Assembly (NCBI RefSeq): GCF_013364355.1
Contig: NZ_CP054931.1
Coordinates: 62,001-126,000, forward strand
Source of the DNA: Stenotrophomonas sp. NA06056
GTDB taxonomy: Bacteria > Pseudomonadota > Gammaproteobacteria > Xanthomonadales > Xanthomonadaceae
Direction: 5' to 3'
Length of the DNA: 64,000 bases
The translations under genes and the position numbers were made by a program. The stretch's first letter is position 1, and each line of letters starts with the position of its first letter. Shown in pieces: positions 26,046 through 34,476 of this stretch. The notes below the pieces were generated by a model, which was given only the letters and a program-made list of their open reading frames with translations, was not told the origin of the DNA and did not search any database.

Positions 26046-26966
26046 ATGCGTCGTCCTGTGTCCCTGTCTTTGACCCTGCTCGCCACCGCGGCGCTGGGCC
26101 TGTCCGCCTGCAAGCGCGTGGAAGCGCCTGCCGAAGCCGCCTCCCCGCAAGCGCCGGCCGCTGCCGCCAAGGCCGACGGCGCCCTCGACGCTACCGCCAA
26201 CGACAACCTCAATGCCGTGCTGTGGATGCAGCGGGCGCAGGAATACAAGGCGATCACCGAGCAGACCTACCGTGCCGCCGCCGACCACCTGGACGTCGCG
26301 CTGAAGGAAGCCCACTGGGATGCGCTGGTGCCGGAAGAGCGCGGCAACGAGGCCAAGGGCCTGAAGCCGGCCGTGGTGCTGGACGTGGATGAGACCGTGC
26401 TGGACAACTCGCCCTATCAGGCGCGCCTGGTGCGTGACGGCAAGGAATACGACGAACTCAGCTGGGACCAGTGGGTGGCCGAAAAGAAGGCCAAGGCCAT
26501 TCCTGGCGTGGTCGATTTCGCCAAGGCGGCCAATGCCAAGGGCGTCACCCTGCTGTACATCTCCAACCGCGCCGTGCATCTGAAGGACGCGACCCTGGCC
26601 AACCTGCGCGAGCAGGGCCTGCCGGTGGCCGATGACAGCGTGTTCCTTGGCCTGGGCACCGTGGTTGAAGGGTGCGAGCAGGCCGGCAGCGAGAAGAACT
26701 GCCGCCGTCGTCTGGCCGGCCAGAAGTACCGCGTGCTGATGCAGTTCGGCGACCAGCTGGGTGACTTCGTGGAAGTGACCGCCAACACCAATGATGGCCG
26801 CGACGCGCTGCTGCAGCAGTACCACGACTGGTTCGGCGAGCGCTGGTGGATGCTGCCGAACCCGACCTACGGCGGCTTCGAGCCGGCGCAGTTCAACAAC
26901 GATTACTCGCAGTCGCGCCAGGCCCGTCATGACGCCAAGCGTGCTGCGCTGGATTACGCACCGTGA
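26046..26966 (+). CDS. Class C acid phosphatase, lipoprotein e(P4)-like
   Basis: A 306-residue HAD-superfamily 5'-nucleotidase/acid phosphatase. The lipobox LSAC gives a lipidated Cys22. HAD motif [13 protein letters not shown] (about residues 112-123) supplies the nucleophile and acid/base aspartates, and YISNRA supplies motif II. This class (Haemophilus e(P4)) dephosphorylates nucleotides such as NMN and AMP in the periplasm for uptake. The last codons overlap the GTG of pyrF by 4 bases (GTGA), an unusual but clear translational coupling of a periplasmic nucleotidase with pyrimidine synthesis. Confidence 0.92.
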   Translation: MRRPVSLSLTLLATAALGLSACKRVEAPAEAASPQAPAAAAKADGALDATANDNLNAVLWMQRAQEYKAITEQTYRAAADHLDVALKEAHWDALVPEERGNEAKGLKPAVVLDVDETVLDNSPYQARLVRDGKEYDELSWDQWVAEKKAKAIPGVVDFAKAANAKGVTLLYISNRAVHLKDATLANLREQGLPVADDSVFLGLGTVVEGCEQAGSEKNCRRRLAGQKYRVLMQFGDQLGDFVEVTANTNDGRDALLQQYHDWFGERWWMLPNPTYGGFEPAQFNNDYSQSRQARHDAKRAALDYAP

Positions 26967-27688
26967 GCCGCGCGCCGCTGCCGCTGCGCGATGACGAGCG
27001 TCTGATCTTCGCGCTGGACGTGCCTGACCGCGTGCAGGCACTGGAGTGGGTCGAGCGCCTTGGCGACAGCGTGGCGTTCTACAAGATCGGCATGGAACTG
27101 CTTGCCTCCGGTGAGTACTTCCAGGTGCTGGACGAGCTGGCACGCCGTGACAAGCGCGTGTTCGTCGACCTGAAGTTCTTCGACATTCCGGCCACCGCCG
27201 CAGCGGTGATCAAACGCCTGTCGCAGTGGCCGGTCAGCTACGCCACCATCCACGGTTGGCACCCGGCGATGATGGAGGCCTGCGCAGCGGCCAACAGCGG
27301 CGACATGCGGCTGCTGGCGGTGACCGTGCTGACCTCGATGGGCCGCGCGGACCTGGCGCAGATGGGCATCGACCGCGAACCGGTGGATGTGGTGGTCGAG
27401 CGCGCGCTGGCCGCCCAGGCCGCTGGCATCGACGGCGTGATCGCCTCCGGCCAGGAAGCGGGTCCGATCCGCGCCGCGACCGGCACCGGTTTCTCGATCG
27501 TATGCCCGGGCATCCGCCCCGGTGGCCCGGTCGGCGATGACCAGAAACGTACCGTGGGGGTGGCGCAGGCCTTTGCCGATGGCGCCGACGCCATCGTGGT
27601 CGGTCGTCCGATCCGCCTGGCATCGGATCCGCAGGCCGCCGCACGGGCGATCCAGCAGGAAATCGCGACGGCTCTGGCCGCGCGCTGA
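26963..27688 (+). CDS. pyrF: Orotidine 5'-phosphate decarboxylase
   Basis: A 241-residue OMP decarboxylase, the last step of UMP synthesis. Family landmarks: FALDVPD near the N-terminus, FYKIGMELL, the catalytic Asp-Lys-x-x-Asp array in [13 protein letters not shown], and the phosphate-binding loop GDDQKRT with the final IVVGRPI. The GTG start at 26963 overlaps the phosphatase stop codon. A 14-bp perfect hairpin at 27727 ends the unit. Confidence 0.96.
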   Translation: MSRAPLPLRDDERLIFALDVPDRVQALEWVERLGDSVAFYKIGMELLASGEYFQVLDELARRDKRVFVDLKFFDIPATAAAVIKRLSQWPVSYATIHGWHPAMMEACAAANSGDMRLLAVTVLTSMGRADLAQMGIDREPVDVVVERALAAQAAGIDGVIASGQEAGPIRAATGTGFSIVCPGIRPGGPVGDDQKRTVGVAQAFADGADAIVVGRPIRLASDPQAAARAIQQEIATALAAR

Positions 27689-27726
27689 GCTCCGCTCCGA
27701 CGGCGGCGACGCCGGCAGCGGTACCA

Positions 27727-27766
27727 CGAACGCCATCCCGTCGAACGCGGGATGGCGTTCGCGTTT
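27727..27766 (+). terminator. pyrF terminator
   Basis: A perfect 14-bp stem (27727-27740 with 27748-27761) and a 7-nt loop lie 38 bases after the pyrF stop and are followed by CGTTTGTGT. Confidence 0.78.
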
Positions 27767-27837
27767 GTGTCTGTTGCCCTGACGCACCCGACCCAGCGGG
27801 AGAAATGGTGTGCCGGCGATCCAGGCGTTTATGCCCG

Positions 27838-27957
27838 AATCGCCGAAAAACATGCCGTAGATTTCATTGAAGGAGTCCTTTGGTGTGATGTATTCAATAA
27901 AATCAATGCGTTGAGTGATGTTTTGTCATGTGTTGCGTTAACTTTGCGGGCAGCGTA
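27838..27957. other. AT-rich non-coding island
   Basis: About 120 bases are visibly richer in A+T than anything nearby (for example TTCAATAAAATCAATG). They lie inside the 520-base gene-free stretch between pyrF (27688) and the lipoprotein gene (28209). No convincing gene is present. A 13-codon frame on the minus strand (27829-27867) has a well-placed AAAGGA ribosome site, but I cannot support it as a gene. The composition fits a promoter or regulator-binding region serving the small-RNA candidate that follows, or a remnant of foreign DNA. I could not assign -35/-10 boxes confidently. Confidence 0.5.
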
Positions 27958-28065
27958 GGATCGCCGCCATCCGGTCTTCGGGCCGGACATGCGCCACAAC
28001 ACTGTCCACCGGCCTTGCGCCGGTTTGAAGAGTCTGCGATCCCTGTGATCCGGGCTCTTTTTTTT
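27958..28065 (+). ncRNA. Small-RNA candidate with three hairpins and strong terminator
   Basis: In a gene-free stretch three hairpins are arrayed on the plus strand. The first is a 7-bp stem closed by a C(UUCG)G tetraloop (27970-27987). The second is a 6-bp stem (28008-28024). The last is a terminator stem with a single bulge (28028-28059) that runs into eight T residues (28058-28065). A 20-nt A/C-rich linker (27988-28007) stays unpaired. No protein gene ends upstream within range that needs this terminator, because pyrF has its own at 27727. The start near 27958 is a guess. I do not recognise the RNA family. Confidence 0.55.
28028..28065 (+). terminator. Rho-independent terminator of the small-RNA candidate
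   Basis: The stem is AAGAGTCTG, a bulged C, then GATC; it pairs with GATC-CGGGCTC-TT around a 5-nt loop (CCTGT), using two G.U pairs. Eight consecutive T residues follow directly. It is the clearest intrinsic terminator in the window. Confidence 0.85.
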
Positions 28066-28208
28066 GTCCGCCCGGAACGGGGAGGCCCGTCGGCACGCGG
28101 CATGGATCCAGCGCGCAGCGCGGGCCATGGCAGAAACCGTGACGCCCCGGCTTGCCGCTGTCACGTCGCAGGCCGCAAGATGCGGACCGGTCCGGGGAGT
28201 CCGATTGC

Positions 28209-29162
28209 ATGAGCGTTGTAGTGCGAGGAAGGTCTGCGCGGGGATGGGGGCTGGCGGCCATGCTGCTGCTGGCCATCACCGCATGCCGTGAATCCGGCAG
28301 CGATCCGGCCGCCGCGCCGGCCGAACCTGTCGCCGCGGTACAGGCGATGGCGCTACGGCTGGCCGAGGATGATCTGGTTGGCTACGCAAGGCTGTCGGTG
28401 CCGCCCAGCCAGTATCAGCGCCTGCAGCAGGCCTGGGCCGACGGCCACAGCCAGTGGCCGCTGACGGGGCTGCCGCTCAGCGACCAGTTGCTGCCGATGC
28501 TGGCGGCGCTGCGCGCGCCGGGCGCCAGCGTGCAGCTGCAGCGCAGTTTCGACCACCAGTTGGCCGGCCAGGCCAGTGCCGTGCGCCAGGCCGCGCAGTC
28601 GATGGGCAACTTCGGTGTGCAGTACCTGCGGCACCAGAAGGGCTACACGCCTGGCCAGCAGGCGCACTACATCCAGCTGGTGCAGACCCTGGCGGCGTGG
28701 GCCCAGGACGCGCCCATCAGCGACCGTGCCAGAGCCCGCAGCGGCATCGCCGCCCTTGTTGATGCCGCCACCAAGGTCGGTTTCCAGGACGAAGCCGGCC
28801 TGCAGGCCGCGGGCATGGAAGGCAGCCTGCAGCAGCTGTCACCGTTCATCCACACGGTGAAGGCTGTGCTGGCCAGCTATGGCCTGGGCGTGGATGAGGC
28901 CCTGCGCAGCGTGCATGGCGAACTGTTGTCGGTGGAAGGTGACAATGCCCTGGTGCGCCTGCAGTACGAGCTCGCCGGCCGCGCGATGACCGTGCAGGTG
29001 CCGCTGAGCCGGCGCGAGGGCCACTGGTACCTGACCCGCACCCTGGCCGATACCGACGCCCTGCTGCGCCAGGCCGATGCGGCGCGCGCCGCCGCCGCTA
29101 CGGACCCTGTGGCCCCCCCGACAACCGATGGGGAAGCGGCAACGCCATCGGCTAAGCCATAA
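28209..29162 (+). CDS. Lipoprotein of unknown function, coupled to plsB
   Basis: A 317-residue predicted lipoprotein: a basic N-region, hydrophobic helix and lipobox ITAC (Cys26), then a low-complexity Ala/Pro linker. The rest is largely helical with no motif I recognise, and there is an Ala/Pro-rich tail. A strand-rich segment near the end (GDNALVRLQYELAGRAMTVQ) is the best-conserved-looking part. The stop codon shares a base with the plsB start (TAATG), so the two are translated together. A role near membrane lipid synthesis would be inference from that coupling only. The ATG at 28209 is set by the signal peptide. Confidence 0.72.
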   Translation: MSVVVRGRSARGWGLAAMLLLAITACRESGSDPAAAPAEPVAAVQAMALRLAEDDLVGYARLSVPPSQYQRLQQAWADGHSQWPLTGLPLSDQLLPMLAALRAPGASVQLQRSFDHQLAGQASAVRQAAQSMGNFGVQYLRHQKGYTPGQQAHYIQLVQTLAAWAQDAPISDRARARSGIAALVDAATKVGFQDEAGLQAAGMEGSLQQLSPFIHTVKAVLASYGLGVDEALRSVHGELLSVEGDNALVRLQYELAGRAMTVQVPLSRREGHWYLTRTLADTDALLRQADAARAAAATDPVAPPTTDGEAATPSAKP

Positions 29163-31798
29163 TGACGTCGATGTCGAAACAGAACCCGCTGCCGTTCCCC
29201 GGCGAAGAATCCCAGCCGACGCCCGCCGACACGGCGCCGGCGTCCCCCTCGACCGACGCCGGCACGCCGCCGGCGGCGACGCCCGTGCACGCGCGTCCTG
29301 CCGGCCGCCGCCCCTTGTGGGCGCGCCTGCTGGGGCGCCTGGTGGAGCCCTGGCTGTCGCTGAAGATCGAGCCGGAAGACCCTGGCCAGTACAACGATGG
29401 CCGCCCGGTCATGTACGTGCTGGAAGACTACGGTCTGTCCAACGCGCTGATCCTGGACAAGGCCTGCCGCCAGGCCGGGCTGCCGTCGCCGCTGGTGCCG
29501 TTGGCCGGTGATCCCACCGGCCGCAAGCGCGCTTACCTGGCCCTGTCGCGCCGAAGCTCCAGCAATTCGCTGATTCCCGAGCAGCGCGGCGCCAAGACCC
29601 ATTCCGACTCGCTGGCCAAGGTGCTGCAGGCCCATCGCGTGCGCGATGACCTGGATGTGCACCTGGTCCCGGTATCGATCTTCGTCGGCCGCGCGCCGGA
29701 CAAGCAGAGTGGCTGGTTCGCCGTACTGTTCTCGGAAAACTGGGCACTGGTCGGCCGCTTCCGCCGCCTGCTGGGCCTGCTGTTGAACGGGCGCAGCACC
29801 ATCGTGCGCTTCGCCCCGCCCATCTCGCTGCGCTCGACCATCGACGAGGGCCTGGAGCCCGAGCGCACGGTGCGCAAGCTGCAGCGCGTTCTGCGTACCC
29901 ATTTCCGCCGCATCCGTGAGTCGGTGATTGGTCCTGACCTGTCGACCCGGCGCCTGCTGGTGGACCAGGTGCTGGCAGCCGAGACGGTGCGCGAGGCGAT
30001 TGCCTCCCAAGCCAAACGCGACAACAGTAAAACCAGCGATGCCTGGAAGAAGGCGCATGCCTACGCCTGGGAAATCGCTGCGGACTATTCCAGTCCGGTG
30101 GTGCGTTCGGCCAGCTTCATGCTCAGCCACGTGTGGAACCGCATCTACGCCGGCGTGCTGGTGCACCACCTGGACAAGTTCAAGGCTGCCGCGCCGGGCC
30201 ACGAAGTGGTGTACGTGCCCAGCCACCGCAGCCACATGGACTACCTGCTGCTGTCCTACCTGCTGTACGACCGTGGCATCGTGCCGCCGCACATCGTGGC
30301 CGGCATCAACCTGAACCTGCCGGTGGTCGGCACCTTGCTGCGCAAGGGCGGTGCGTTCTTCATCCGCCGCTCGATCCGGGGCAACGCGCTGTATTCGGCG
30401 GTGCTCAGCGAGTACGTCGCGCAGCTGGTGGCCGGCGGTTACTCCATCGAGTACTTCGTAGAGGGTGGGCGCTCGCGTACCGGCCGGCTGCTGCAGCCCA
30501 AGGGCGGCATGATCTCGATGACCCTGCGCGCGTTCCTGCGTCAGCCGCGCAAGCCGGTGCTGTTCCAGCCCATCTACATCGGCTACGAGAAGCTGATGGA
30601 AGGCGGCAGCTACCTGGATGAACTGTCCGGGCGGCCGAAGGAGAAGGAGTCGATCTGGCAGCTGCTGTGGGGCATCCCCAAGGTGCTCAAGCAGAACTAC
30701 GGCCAGGTGGTGGTGAACTTTGGCGAACCGATCGCGCTGAACGACGTGCTGGCCGAGAAGGCCCCGGAGTGGGGTGGCGAGGCGGTGTCCGAGGACGAGA
30801 AGCCCTCGTGGCTGTCGACCACCGTCGACACCCTGGCCGAGCGCATCCAGGTGCGCATCAACGGCGCCGCCGACGTCAATCCGATCAACCTGCTGGCGCT
30901 GGCCCTGCTGTCTACGCCCAAGCATGCGATGGGCGAAGCGGACCTGATCGCGCAGATCGAGCTGTGCAAGACCCTGCTGGTGGAGATGCCGTACTCGGGC
31001 CGGGTGACGGTGACCCCGCACTCGCCGGAGCGCATCATCGCCCACGCTGAAGAGATCAACGTTCTTACCCGCATCAAGCACCCGCTGGGCGACGTGCTCA
31101 GTGTCAGCGGCGATACCGCGGTGCTGCTGAGCTACTTCCGCAACAACGTGGTGCACCTGTTCACCGCGTCGTCGTGGGTGGCCTGCTGCTTCCAGAACAA
31201 CCGCCGCATGAGCCGCACCGGCCTGGTGCAGCTGGGCCGCACGGTGTACCCGTTCCTGCAGGCCGAGCTGTTCCTGCCGTGGACCGAGGACGAGTTCGCC
31301 CAGCGCATCGACCAGACCATCGACGTGTTCGTGCGTGAGGGCCTGCTGCAGAACGTCAACGAAGACGACGGCGGCATCCTCGCCCGCAACACCGGGCAGA
31401 CCGACGAGGTGTTCCGCCTGCGCGCGATCGGTCATTCGCTGCAGCAGGCGTTCGAGCGGTATTACATCGCCATTTCGGTGCTGGTGAAGAATGGCCCGGG
31501 CACGCTGGGTACCGCCGAGCTGGAAAGCCTGTGCCAGCAGGCCGCGCAGCGCCTGAGCCTGCTCTACGCGCCCGCCGCGCCGGAGTTTTTCGACAAGTCG
31601 CTGTTCCGCGGGTTCATCCAGAAGCTGCGCGAGCTGCGCCTGGTGTGGCCGGATGAAAACAGCAAACTGGTGTTCGATGAGCGCCTGGATGCCTGGGCCA
31701 AGGATGCCAAGTTCATCCTTGGCCGCGAACTGCGCCACACCATCGAACGGGTCAGCCCGGAAGCGGCGCGCCCGGACGAACCGGCACCGCAGGATTGA
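29162..31798 (+). CDS. plsB: Glycerol-3-phosphate acyltransferase
   Basis: An 878-residue PlsB, which transfers acyl chains from acyl-ACP or acyl-CoA to sn-1 of glycerol-3-phosphate, the first step of phospholipid synthesis at the inner membrane. Acyltransferase blocks are intact: SHRSHMDYLLL (HX4D catalytic, about residues 354-364), GGAFFIRRSIRGN, FVEGGRSRTGRLLQPKGG and PVLFQPIYIGYEKL. The N-terminal 45 residues are an acidic, proline-rich tail. Length is typical (807 in E. coli). The TTG of a small secreted protein overlaps its stop codon. Confidence 0.96.
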   Translation: MTSMSKQNPLPFPGEESQPTPADTAPASPSTDAGTPPAATPVHARPAGRRPLWARLLGRLVEPWLSLKIEPEDPGQYNDGRPVMYVLEDYGLSNALILDKACRQAGLPSPLVPLAGDPTGRKRAYLALSRRSSSNSLIPEQRGAKTHSDSLAKVLQAHRVRDDLDVHLVPVSIFVGRAPDKQSGWFAVLFSENWALVGRFRRLLGLLLNGRSTIVRFAPPISLRSTIDEGLEPERTVRKLQRVLRTHFRRIRESVIGPDLSTRRLLVDQVLAAETVREAIASQAKRDNSKTSDAWKKAHAYAWEIAADYSSPVVRSASFMLSHVWNRIYAGVLVHHLDKFKAAAPGHEVVYVPSHRSHMDYLLLSYLLYDRGIVPPHIVAGINLNLPVVGTLLRKGGAFFIRRSIRGNALYSAVLSEYVAQLVAGGYSIEYFVEGGRSRTGRLLQPKGGMISMTLRAFLRQPRKPVLFQPIYIGYEKLMEGGSYLDELSGRPKEKESIWQLLWGIPKVLKQNYGQVVVNFGEPIALNDVLAEKAPEWGGEAVSEDEKPSWLSTTVDTLAERIQVRINGAADVNPINLLALALLSTPKHAMGEADLIAQIELCKTLLVEMPYSGRVTVTPHSPERIIAHAEEINVLTRIKHPLGDVLSVSGDTAVLLSYFRNNVVHLFTASSWVACCFQNNRRMSRTGLVQLGRTVYPFLQAELFLPWTEDEFAQRIDQTIDVFVREGLLQNVNEDDGGILARNTGQTDEVFRLRAIGHSLQQAFERYYIAISVLVKNGPGTLGTAELESLCQQAAQRLSLLYAPAAPEFFDKSLFRGFIQKLRELRLVWPDENSKLVFDERLDAWAKDAKFILGRELRHTIERVSPEAARPDEPAPQD

Positions 31799-32151
31799 AC
31801 CTGCGGCGCCTGCCGGGCCTGGCCGCGTTGATCGCGGCCGCAGGCTTGGCGGTGGGTTCGGTGCAGGCTGCAGAAGCCTGCGTGGACGACACCCTGCCCG
31901 GGCGACTGGCCGATGCGCCGGTGCGCCTGTGCATCGAGGCAAAGGCTGGGCAACCGGCGCACTACCGCCTGTGGCTGGCCGGCGACGTGCGCATCAGCGG
32001 TGATGAACCCGCCGTTCTGCGGGGTCTTGCCGGTGACTGGTACGGTCATCCACTGGGGCTGTGCTGTACCGGTGCCGGCAATGTGCGCCGCTGCGACCTG
32101 AGCGTGGACGGCGAAGCGGCCTGGAGTGCGGAGCTGGTGCTGCCGCGTTGA
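31795..32151 (+). CDS. Small exported protein of unknown function
   Basis: A 118-residue protein whose TTG start overlaps the plsB stop by 4 bases (TTGA). The N-terminus is a clear signal peptide (LPGLAALIAAAGLAVGSVQA). The mature part has six or so cysteines (AEACVDDT, RLCIEA, LCCTG, RRCDL), suggesting disulfides in the periplasm. It resembles no family I can name. Coding status is supported by the signal peptide and the overlap with plsB. It ends just before a cluster of SMAG repeats. Confidence 0.62.
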   Translation: MNLRRLPGLAALIAAAGLAVGSVQAAEACVDDTLPGRLADAPVRLCIEAKAGQPAHYRLWLAGDVRISGDEPAVLRGLAGDWYGHPLGLCCTGAGNVRRCDLSVDGEAAWSAELVLPR

Positions 32152-32160
32152 TGCGGGGCC

Positions 32161-32276
32161 CCATCCACGCATGGCGTGGATCTACTTGAGACGTCCCAGC
32201 TTGCCATCCACGCATGGCGTGGATCTACCGGGCGCCGGGCGTGGGGCTGCAGTAGATCCACGCCATGCGTGGATGG
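32161..32276. repeat. Cluster of three identical SMAG/REP monomers
   Basis: Three copies of the same 25-base element occur in 116 bases: 32161-32185 and 32204-32228 (both CTAC-ended, i.e. minus orientation) and 32252-32276 (GTAG-headed). Each folds into an 8-bp stem (ATCCACGC/GCGTGGAT) with a 3-nt loop. A fourth copy, identical but for the last base, is at 58911. The cluster separates the plsB unit from the convergent ydcH-like gene. Confidence 0.88.
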
Positions 32277-32284
32277 GCCACCGG

Positions 32285-32488
32285 TTACGCCGGCTCGTCC
32301 GGAATCTGCAGGCTTTCCAGCCGGGTGATGCAGTCCTTCAACTGCAACTTGCGCCTCTTCAGGCGCTTGAACTCCAGCTCATCCTCGCCATTGGCGGCCA
32401 TGCGCGTGATCTGTTCATCCAGCGAGCGGTGCTCGGCGCGCAGGGCGACGAGGTGTTCGACGATTTCGGCGGGGCTGTAGGTGTCCAC
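32285..32488 (-). CDS. YdcH-like small protein (DUF465)
   Basis: A 67-residue all-helical protein of the YdcH/DUF465 family, recognised by LRAEHRSLDEQITRM, then the basic helix LEFKRLKRRKLQLKDCI. It probably forms a helical hairpin dimer. The family is widespread in proteobacteria without a settled function. The GTG at 32488 has CGGAG four bases upstream. It is divergent from ttcA. Confidence 0.85.
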   Translation of the reverse strand: MDTYSPAEIVEHLVALRAEHRSLDEQITRMAANGEDELEFKRLKRRKLQLKDCITRLESLQIPDEPA

Positions 32489-32578
32489 GGTCTCCGAGCA
32501 TACACAGCGACGATGACTGCCGGGAGAGGGGAATCCCGACCCCGGGTCCGGGCTGCCGCAAGCCGGTAGAATGGACCC

Positions 32579-33475
32579 ATGTCCGCCGTGATCTCCCTGT
32601 CCGATCCCCCGCAGCGCATTTCGCGCGATCTGCGCGTGGCCGGGCCCGGGGCGGACAAGCTGGGCAAGCGCCTGCGCCGCCAGGTCGGCCAGGCCATTGC
32701 CGACTTCGGCATGATCGAAGCGGGCGACAAGGTCATGGTCTGCCTGTCCGGTGGCAAGGACAGCTACACCCTGCTGGACCTGCTGCTGCAGCTGCAGAAA
32801 AAGGCGCCGGTACCGTTCGAACTGGTTGCGGTGAACCTGGACCAGAAACAGCCCGGTTTCCCCGAGCACGTCCTGCCGGAGTACCTGGCCAGGCTGGGAG
32901 TTCCGTACCAGATCATCGAGCAGGACACGTATTCGGTGGTCAGCCGGGTCATCCCGGAGGGCCGGACGATGTGTTCGCTGTGCTCGCGCCTGCGCCGTGG
33001 CGCGCTGTACAACCACGCCAAGGTGCACGGCTTCAGCAAGATTGCCCTGGGCCACCATTGCGATGACATGGTGGCTACGTTTTTCCTGAACCTGTTCCAC
33101 CATGCCAAGCTGGCCGCCATGCCACCGAAGCTGCTCAGCGATGATGGCCAGCACGTGGTGATCCGCCCGCTGGCGTACGTGCGTGAGCACGACATCGCGC
33201 AGTACGCCCAGGCTCGCGATTTCCCGATCATTCCCTGCACTCTTTGTGGCAGCCAGGACAACCTGCAGCGTCGGCAGGTGGGCCTGATGCTCAAGCAGTG
33301 GGACCAGGACCACCCGGGGCGCATCGAACAGATCGCACGTGCGATGGCCGATGTGCGGCCTGCGCAGCTGGCCGATGCCACCCTGTTCGATTTCATGGCC
33401 CTGGGCGGCCGTGGCGATGCGGCGCATGCCGATGCCTGGCTGGCCGACGCAGTTCCCGAGACGCCTGCCGTTTAA
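32579..33475 (+). CDS. ttcA: tRNA 2-thiocytidine(32) synthetase
   Basis: A 298-residue TtcA, which inserts sulfur at cytidine 32 of certain tRNAs. The PP-loop SGGKDS (residues 57-62) activates the base with ATP. Two CxxC pairs (TMCSLC near 130 and PCTLC near 221) coordinate the Fe-S cluster. Sequence follows the family throughout ([18 protein letters not shown]). Confidence 0.96.
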   Translation: MSAVISLSDPPQRISRDLRVAGPGADKLGKRLRRQVGQAIADFGMIEAGDKVMVCLSGGKDSYTLLDLLLQLQKKAPVPFELVAVNLDQKQPGFPEHVLPEYLARLGVPYQIIEQDTYSVVSRVIPEGRTMCSLCSRLRRGALYNHAKVHGFSKIALGHHCDDMVATFFLNLFHHAKLAAMPPKLLSDDGQHVVIRPLAYVREHDIAQYAQARDFPIIPCTLCGSQDNLQRRQVGLMLKQWDQDHPGRIEQIARAMADVRPAQLADATLFDFMALGGRGDAAHADAWLADAVPETPAV

Positions 33476-33511
33476 GGTCGGGCGCCCTTCTTCTTCAGAC
33501 ACCGGAATTCC

Positions 33512-34417
33512 ATGTTCTTTCGCAACCTGACGTTCTTCCGCTTCCCGACCACCACTGATTTTTCCGAAGTCGACACCCTGCTGCCGCACGCCCTGCTCAA
33601 GCCGGTTGGCGCGCTGGAAATGAACTCGCGTGGATTCATCTCGCCGTTCGGCCGCGAAGAGAAGGAAGCGCTCTCGCACCGCATTGCCGAACACCTGTGG
33701 CTGACCGTCGGTGGCGAGGACAAGATCCTGCCCGGTGCGGTGGTCAACGACCTGCTCGAGCGCAAGCTGGAAGAGATCGAGGAGAAGGAAGGCCGCCGCC
33801 CCGGTGGCCGCGAGCGCAAGCGCATGAAGGACGACCTGCTGCATGAGCTGCTACCGCGCGCCTTCGTGAAGTCCTCGCGCAACGACGCCTTCATCGACCA
33901 GCTGCACGGCTACGTGGTGGTGGATACCTCCAGCCGCAAGACCGGCGAATACTTCATGTCCGACATCCGTGGCCTGCTTGGCAGCTTCCCGGCCATGCCG
34001 CTGAACGCCGAAGTCGCGCCGCGCTCGATCCTGACCGGCTGGATCGCCGGCGAGCCCCTGCCCACCGGTTTCAGCCTGGGCGAAGAGTGCGAGATGAAGG
34101 ACCCGGTGGAAGGCGGCGCGGTGGTCAAGTGCCAGCACCAGGAACTGCGCTGCGACGAGATCGACAAGCACCTCGATGCCGGCAAGCAGGTGACCAAGCT
34201 GGCCCTGGTGTTCGAGGACAACCTGTCCTTCGTGCTGGGCGACGACCTGATCGTGCGCAAGCTGAAGTTCCTGGACGGTGCGCTGGACCAGCTGGAGCAC
34301 GCGGACGAAGACGGCCGCCGTGCCGAGTTCGACGCCCGCTTCGCCCTGCAGAGCGCGGAGATCCGCCGCCTGTTCCTGCTGCTTGAAGAAGCCTTCAAGC
34401 TCAGCAAGGCTGACTGA
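33512..34417 (+). CDS. rdgC: Recombination-associated protein RdgC
   Basis: A 301-residue RdgC, a ring-shaped dimeric DNA-binding protein that limits RecA activity during replication restart. Recognised by the N-terminus MFFRNLTFFRFP, the FISPFGREEKEALSHRI block and LPRAFVKSSRNDAFID. Length equals the E. coli protein (303). Confidence 0.96.
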   Translation: MFFRNLTFFRFPTTTDFSEVDTLLPHALLKPVGALEMNSRGFISPFGREEKEALSHRIAEHLWLTVGGEDKILPGAVVNDLLERKLEEIEEKEGRRPGGRERKRMKDDLLHELLPRAFVKSSRNDAFIDQLHGYVVVDTSSRKTGEYFMSDIRGLLGSFPAMPLNAEVAPRSILTGWIAGEPLPTGFSLGEECEMKDPVEGGAVVKCQHQELRCDEIDKHLDAGKQVTKLALVFEDNLSFVLGDDLIVRKLKFLDGALDQLEHADEDGRRAEFDARFALQSAEIRRLFLLLEEAFKLSKAD

Positions 34418-34431
34418 ACAGGCATGCCGTC

Positions 34432-34453
34432 GGCCGCCGGTCATCCGGCGGCC
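34432..34453. other. Perfect intergenic hairpin
   Basis: A 9-bp perfect stem (34432-34440 with 34445-34453) with loop TCAT lies between rdgC and the metallopeptidase gene. It lacks a T-tract, so it is more likely an mRNA-processing or stability structure than a terminator. Confidence 0.4.
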
Positions 34454-34476
34454 CCGCACGGCGCTATGCTGGGACC

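Noticed and set aside
27752..27958. 68-codon open frame across the AT-rich island
   Set aside because: No ribosome site, starts inside the pyrF terminator region and has no family resemblance.
28877..31942. Open frame of about 1000 codons on the minus strand across plsB
   Set aside because: Antisense shadow of plsB; no recognisable domains, while plsB has all its motifs on the plus strand.
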